A stretch of DNA of 8,773 nucleotides from Muribaculaceae bacterium (lineage in GTDB: Bacteria > Bacteroidota > Bacteroidia > Bacteroidales > Muribaculaceae), in the NCBI GenBank assembly GCA_017962285.1, contig JAGCVR010000089.1, positions 1-8,773 on the forward strand. Reading direction: 5' to 3'. The translations under genes were made by a program, and so were the position numbers. Under the pieces are notes generated by a model that was given only the letters and a program-made list of their open reading frames with translations, made no database searches and was not told where the DNA came from. Positions 6,735 through 8,773 of the stretch are shown here, piece after piece. How positions within the stretch are numbered: position 1 is the first letter of the stretch; each line of letters begins with the position of its first letter.

Positions 6735-7364
6735 ATCATAACTAGCATTTATCACCTTGGCGTTAGCCTCGTAAATCGCCGGCTTTGACTTGAACTTGTT
6801 TTCCACATATTTCAAGACACTGGCCTTTGGCAGATTGAAGAGCCAGCACACCAGACCTATGGCAAGCATGTTGCGGCACTTCATCTGCGACTTGAAGTCG
6901 AGACCGCTGTCCTGCAGCGCAGCCTTGACGAGCGAAGTCATCGGCACCTCCACTATCTGCGACTTCAGCCCGACCTCAGTGTAAGGGTCATCGGTCTGAT
7001 AAAGTGCTTTCTCCAGATCCGCTTTCTTGAACGAATCGATGTCCACGATAGCCACGCCACGCTTGAGCAGATACTTCGCATTCTGCTTGAGTGCGGCAGG
7101 ATTCATCGCGATAAGCACATCGCACATGTCGCCCGGGGTGTGTACCCCATGGCCCACATGCACCTGAAATCCCGACACTCCGTTCAGTGTGCCCTGAGGC
7201 GCACGCACTTCAGCGGGGTAATCGGGGAATGTGGAAATCATATCCCCCACCTCAGCGGAAACATTCGAAAAAATCGTACCGGCCAGCTGCATGCCATCCC
7301 CGGAATCTCCCGAGAAACGCACCACAATACTCTGGCGATACTTTACATTGGTTTTGTTAAGCAT
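6732..7364 (-). CDS. korA: 2-oxoglutarate:ferredoxin oxidoreductase gamma part of KorA
   Basis: The 210 residues form the complete gamma domain (the KorC equivalent of archaea), which joins the alpha and beta subunits in CoA-linked 2-oxoacid oxidoreductases. The pattern RFSGDSGDGMQLAG (about residues 17-30) is the glycine-rich start of the fold. It is followed by TFPDYPAEVRAPQGTLNG, by AMNPAALKQNAKYL, and by KCRNMLAIGLVCWLF towards the C terminus. It ends at TAA exactly where the fused proteins continue into a linker to alpha, so as a stand-alone protein it is domain-complete. It is the first gene of the minus-strand kor operon; a putative promoter lies about 95 bases upstream. No ferredoxin (korD) gene is visible next to it, unlike many archaeal operons. 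Confidence 0.85.
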   Translation of the reverse strand: MLNKTNVKYRQSIVVRFSGDSGDGMQLAGTIFSNVSAEVGDMISTFPDYPAEVRAPQGTLNGVSGFQVHVGHGVHTPGDMCDVLIAMNPAALKQNAKYLLKRGVAIVDIDSFKKADLEKALYQTDDPYTEVGLKSQIVEVPMTSLVKAALQDSGLDFKSQMKCRNMLAIGLVCWLFNLPKASVLKYVENKFKSKPAIYEANAKVINASYD

Positions 7365-7450
7365 CCTAATCTTTCTTTGATTGAATTTAAACCATCAGTT
7401 TTCATGCCCTGAATTCATCAACTTGACGAGCCCAAAACATGATTCTTATT

Positions 7451-7535
7451 TTGCTTTGCAAAATTAATGCAAATAAGTGGATTAAACCTATTTTTAACAG
7501 ACATTAATTGTTGTTTGTTAATTTTTGCAATGCAA
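7451..7535. repeat. Imperfect inverted repeat around the korA promoter region
   Basis: The plus strand at 7518-7535 reads TTAATTTTTGCAATGCAA. The minus strand of 7451-7467 reads TTAATTTTGCAAAGCAA. They align at 16 positions with one gap and one mismatch. The 50-base segment between them is AT-rich. Each arm carries a -7-like element (TAATTTTG pointing to korA, TAATTTTTG pointing the other way). It could be a symmetric regulator site or the borders of a small invertible segment; no plus-strand gene is present to use the second element. Confidence 0.45.
7459..7466 (-). promoter_or_regulatory. Putative -7 element of the kor operon promoter
   Basis: On the minus strand this reads TAATTTTG, an exact match to the Bacteroidetes -7 consensus TAnnTTTG, oriented towards korA. 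No good TTTG -33 element is found 19-21 bases upstream; the nearest is a TTTA with a 16-base spacer. Transcription would start near 7452, leaving a leader of almost 90 bases before the start at 7364. Confidence 0.4.
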
Positions 7536-7541
7536 CCGAAA

Positions 7542-7587
7542 CTTCGTCTATCGACGAAGCATTTCTACCAGGCGCCACACAGTGGCG
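7542..7587 (-). terminator. Two small hairpins after the recombinase gene, possible terminators
   Basis: CGCCAC (7573-7578) and GTGGCG (7582-7587) pair around a 3-base loop. CTTCGTC (7542-7548) and GACGAAG (7553-7559) pair around a tetraloop. Both lie 50-100 bases beyond the recombinase stop on the minus strand, before the kor promoter. Only a weak TTT follows the second stem, so either could end the recombinase transcript but neither is a textbook intrinsic terminator. The rest of the 274-base gap between the recombinase and korA holds the promoter and repeat listed above and no gene. Confidence 0.35.
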
Positions 7588-7616
7588 GAAATTCCTCAAA
7601 AATTAACCCAGCCAAC

Positions 7617-7646
7617 CTTAATGAGGTCGCACATAACCTCACCAAG
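7617..7646. repeat. 11-8-11 imperfect inverted repeat at the recombinase stop codon
   Basis: CTTAATGAGGT (7617-7627) and ACCTCACCAAG (7636-7646) are inverted with 9 of 11 positions paired, the inner six perfectly, around the 8-base spacer CGCACATA. Paired arms of about 11 bases around a 6-8 base core is the layout of a tyrosine-recombinase core site. It covers the stop codon of the recombinase (7639-7641). It may be an attachment or crossover site, or simply a weak hairpin. Confidence 0.35.
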
Positions 7647-8442
7647 TTATGACTTTATCCACAATCGCTTGTTGCTCGCTGGCAGTGCGACGCAGATAAA
7701 TGCGGGTGGTCTCGATACTCTCGTGACCCATGAGGTCAGCGAGCAGTGAAATGTCGTTGAACTTTTCGAGGAAGTTCTTTGCATAGCGGTGCCGAAAAGA
7801 GTGTGGATAAACCACTTTGGGGTTTAGGCCAAACTTGACGGCAAACTTCTTCAACTGTTGTGAAATACCGCGTGTGGTGATACGCTCACCAAAGCGATTG
7901 AGGAACAAGTAGCCAGAATTGCGAGAATTGGCGTTAAGCCAAACGGAAGTTTCTTCTCGCAGTTTCTTTGGGATGTAAAGACGGCGAACTTTGCCACCTT
8001 TTGTGTAGATGTCAAAGTAGCCGGCAAAAACGTGTTCGGCCTTAATCTGGATTAGCTCGCTCACACGAGCACCAGTGGCAGCAAGAAAACGGACTACGAA
8101 GTACCATTCTTGGTTGTCCTCTTTCTTTAGCTTATTCTTCAAGAAAACGTAGTCAGCGTTGCTGATTACATTTTCAAGGAACGAGCGTTGCTGCACCTTG
8201 ACCGATTTAAGGCGCAGTTTCTTCTTGCCTACGTAATCAAGGTACTTGTTGAGTGCCTGAATACGTAGATTCACAGTCTTTGGTTTGAACCTGTCAATAA
8301 GGTAAGACTTGTGCGCTAAGAAGTTCTTTTTATTGACCCCCGAATGTTGTGCAAAGAAAGCGTTGACAGCGTAGATATATGCGTCAATCGTATTCTTCGC
8401 CATGTTTCCTTGAATAAGGAACTCTTTGAATTTGTCGATCAT
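7639..8442 (-). CDS. Tyrosine-type site-specific recombinase
   Basis: A 267-residue phage-integrase-family recombinase, slightly shorter than XerC/XerD. Residues 1-75 are the helical core-binding (SAM-like) domain, visible as MAKNTIDAYIYAVNAFF and TVNLRIQALNKYLDYV. The catalytic domain spans about 95-262 with all active-site residues: Arg126 (ATGARVSEL), Lys148 (YTKGGK), His214 and Arg217 (HSFRHRY), His240 (LMGHES) and the nucleophile Tyr249 (TRIYLRR). It is therefore probably active. It uses ATG at 8440-8442. The segment is more AT-rich than the kor genes, a sign of transfer. It stands divergent to an hsdS gene start 102 bases away. In several bacteria such recombinases invert parts of hsdS genes; an integrase role in a mobile element is the alternative. 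Confidence 0.92.
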   Translation of the reverse strand: MIDKFKEFLIQGNMAKNTIDAYIYAVNAFFAQHSGVNKKNFLAHKSYLIDRFKPKTVNLRIQALNKYLDYVGKKKLRLKSVKVQQRSFLENVISNADYVFLKNKLKKEDNQEWYFVVRFLAATGARVSELIQIKAEHVFAGYFDIYTKGGKVRRLYIPKKLREETSVWLNANSRNSGYLFLNRFGERITTRGISQQLKKFAVKFGLNPKVVYPHSFRHRYAKNFLEKFNDISLLADLMGHESIETTRIYLRRTASEQQAIVDKVITW

Positions 8443-8452
8443 AAGTTAATGA

Positions 8453-8502
8453 ATTAAATGAATAAATACATTTAATATTAAAGGTGCAGACAAATTCATT
8501 TA
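8453..8502. repeat. Overlapping AT-rich inverted repeats in the recombinase-hsdS gap
   Basis: ATTAAATG (8453-8460) and CATTTAAT (8469-8476) are perfect inverted arms around 8 bases. TAAATGAAT (8455-8463) also pairs with ATTCATTTA (8494-8502). TAATGAAT (8447-8454) directly precedes as a near copy. The gap 8443-8544 holds no gene. These could be binding sites for the recombinase or for a regulator of the two divergent genes. A weak -7-like TGAATTTG (minus strand of 8491-8498, one mismatch) could drive the recombinase. Confidence 0.4.
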
Positions 8503-8524
8503 GTTCCTATTATCGGAATAATCC

Positions 8525-8572
8525 AAGCCGTAAAGCATCATAAAATGGCACTAACAAAGAAACTTACGGCTT
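8525..8572. repeat. 9-bp inverted repeat spanning the hsdS start codon
   Basis: AAGCCGTAA (8525-8533) and TTACGGCTT (8564-8572) are exact reverse complements, 30 bases apart, with the hsdS ATG (8545-8547) in the loop. In the mRNA the stem would leave the start codon in a loop; in DNA it could be a protein site. The right arm lies within hsdS codons 7-10. Confidence 0.45.
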
Positions 8573-8773
8573 TATTGGCAACAAGAGCGGAACTTGATGC
8601 CAATTTATCAAATAAATTACGCAAATCGATTGTGCAACAAGCAATTCAAGGTTTGCTTGTTGAGCAAAATCCCGATGATGAACCTGCGTCAGTCTTGCTT
8701 GAAAAAATTAAGGCTGAAAAAAAACGCTTGATTAAAGAGAAAAAAATCAAGCGTGACAAGCAGGAATCAATAA
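8545..8773 (+). CDS. hsdS: Type I restriction specificity subunit HsdS, 5' part (partial)
   Basis: The frame opens with ATG at 8545 and runs off the window without a stop after 76 codons. It encodes the conserved HsdS helical spacer: a coiled-coil start (LTKKLTALLATRAELDANL), then LRKSIVQQAIQG (about residues 28-39), then DDEPASVLLEKIKAEKKRLIKE and KIKRDKQES, as in HsdS proteins where this helix precedes a target recognition domain. Two readings fit: a full HsdS of the circularly permuted type that starts with the helix, or a promoterless half-cassette used as a reservoir for recombination. HsdS sets the DNA sequence methylated and cut by the HsdM/HsdR complex. No Shine-Dalgarno is seen; AAA precedes ATG. 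In-frame codons without a stop extend upstream to 8482, so the start might be a scar. Confidence 0.8.
   Translation, partial: MALTKKLTALLATRAELDANLSNKLRKSIVQQAIQGLLVEQNPDDEPASVLLEKIKAEKKRLIKEKKIKRDKQESI
8635..8662. repeat. Perfect 10-8-10 palindrome inside hsdS, candidate crossover site
   Basis: CAACAAGCAA (8635-8644) and TTGCTTGTTG (8653-8662) are exact reverse complements around the asymmetric 8-base core TTCAAGGT (8645-8652). This is the geometry of tyrosine-recombinase crossover sites, such as two arms around an 8-base core in loxP. It lies in the codons for QQAIQGLLV, the most conserved hsdS helix. The typical family reads AIQGKLVPQ; the deviation to LLVE forms the right arm. Confidence 0.6.

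Larger units (their letters stand above)
5517..7364 (-). pseudogene. korA: Interrupted korA (gamma-alpha fusion frame with two internal stops)
   Basis: From ATG at 7362-7364 to TGA at 5517-5519 there are 616 codons in a single frame without any frameshift, matching the usual fused KorA of about 615 residues. The frame is broken only by TAA at 6732-6734 and TAG at 6663-6665, both in the linker. The linker still reads like its relatives: GHNIHASVSTYRIE after the first stop, TDVSGNKATAWGLI after the second. This entry records the alternative to two separate genes: a nonsense-interrupted or read-through single gene. No other damage is visible in 1.85 kb, and korB downstream is intact, so decay, if any, is very recent. 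Functional fission is at least as likely. Confidence 0.5.

Noticed and set aside
7467..7749. Small plus-strand frames between korA and the recombinase
   Set aside because: They run through the promoter and repeat region into the recombinase gene on the other strand, with no recognisable protein features.
8443..8544. CRISPR-like or tandem array in the AT-rich gap
   Set aside because: The repeated TAATGAAT/TAAATGAAT words are too short and not regularly spaced; they are simple AT-rich inverted or direct repeats.

Overview
The window looks like a Bacteroidales chromosome, possibly Muribaculaceae or Prevotella-like. The signs are SD-poor starts, TAnnTTTG-type promoter elements, a lipoprotein LptC of Bacteroidetes type, and a 2-oxoacid:ferredoxin oxidoreductase whose gamma and alpha parts lie in one reading frame. 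The genus call is inference.

Left part (1-4172, plus strand): the tail of a small membrane protein, then a tightly packed cell-envelope/cofactor cluster. It holds coaX (type III pantothenate kinase), an outer-membrane beta-barrel protein overlapping coaX, the LPS-transport lipoprotein lptC, and a CNNM/CBS/CorC-type membrane protein. The spacing suggests one transcript, possibly started by a promoter so close to the coaX start codon that the mRNA could be nearly leaderless.

Middle part (4185-7364, minus strand, convergent with the first): a 2-oxoglutarate:ferredoxin oxidoreductase operon read from 7364 downward as gamma, alpha, beta, then a small conserved hypothetical gene. In Bacteroidales the gamma and alpha parts are normally one protein of about 615 residues. 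Here that frame is continuous, but two in-frame stops (TAA and TAG) lie in the gamma-alpha linker, both at positions where Tyr is expected. Both catalytic halves are otherwise intact, and an ATG opens the alpha half. This is recent gene fission, readthrough, or early pseudogenisation. The small gene after korB carries a 14-bp perfect inverted repeat inside its 5' coding region.

Right part (about 7540-8773): a more AT-rich accessory segment. It holds a complete tyrosine recombinase (minus strand) and, divergent from it, the 5' end of a type I restriction specificity gene (hsdS) running off the window. Inside the conserved hsdS helix is a perfect 10-8-10 palindrome with the geometry of a tyrosine-recombinase crossover site. 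This suggests a DNA-inversion (phase-variable) type I restriction-modification locus, whose remaining parts would lie beyond 8773.
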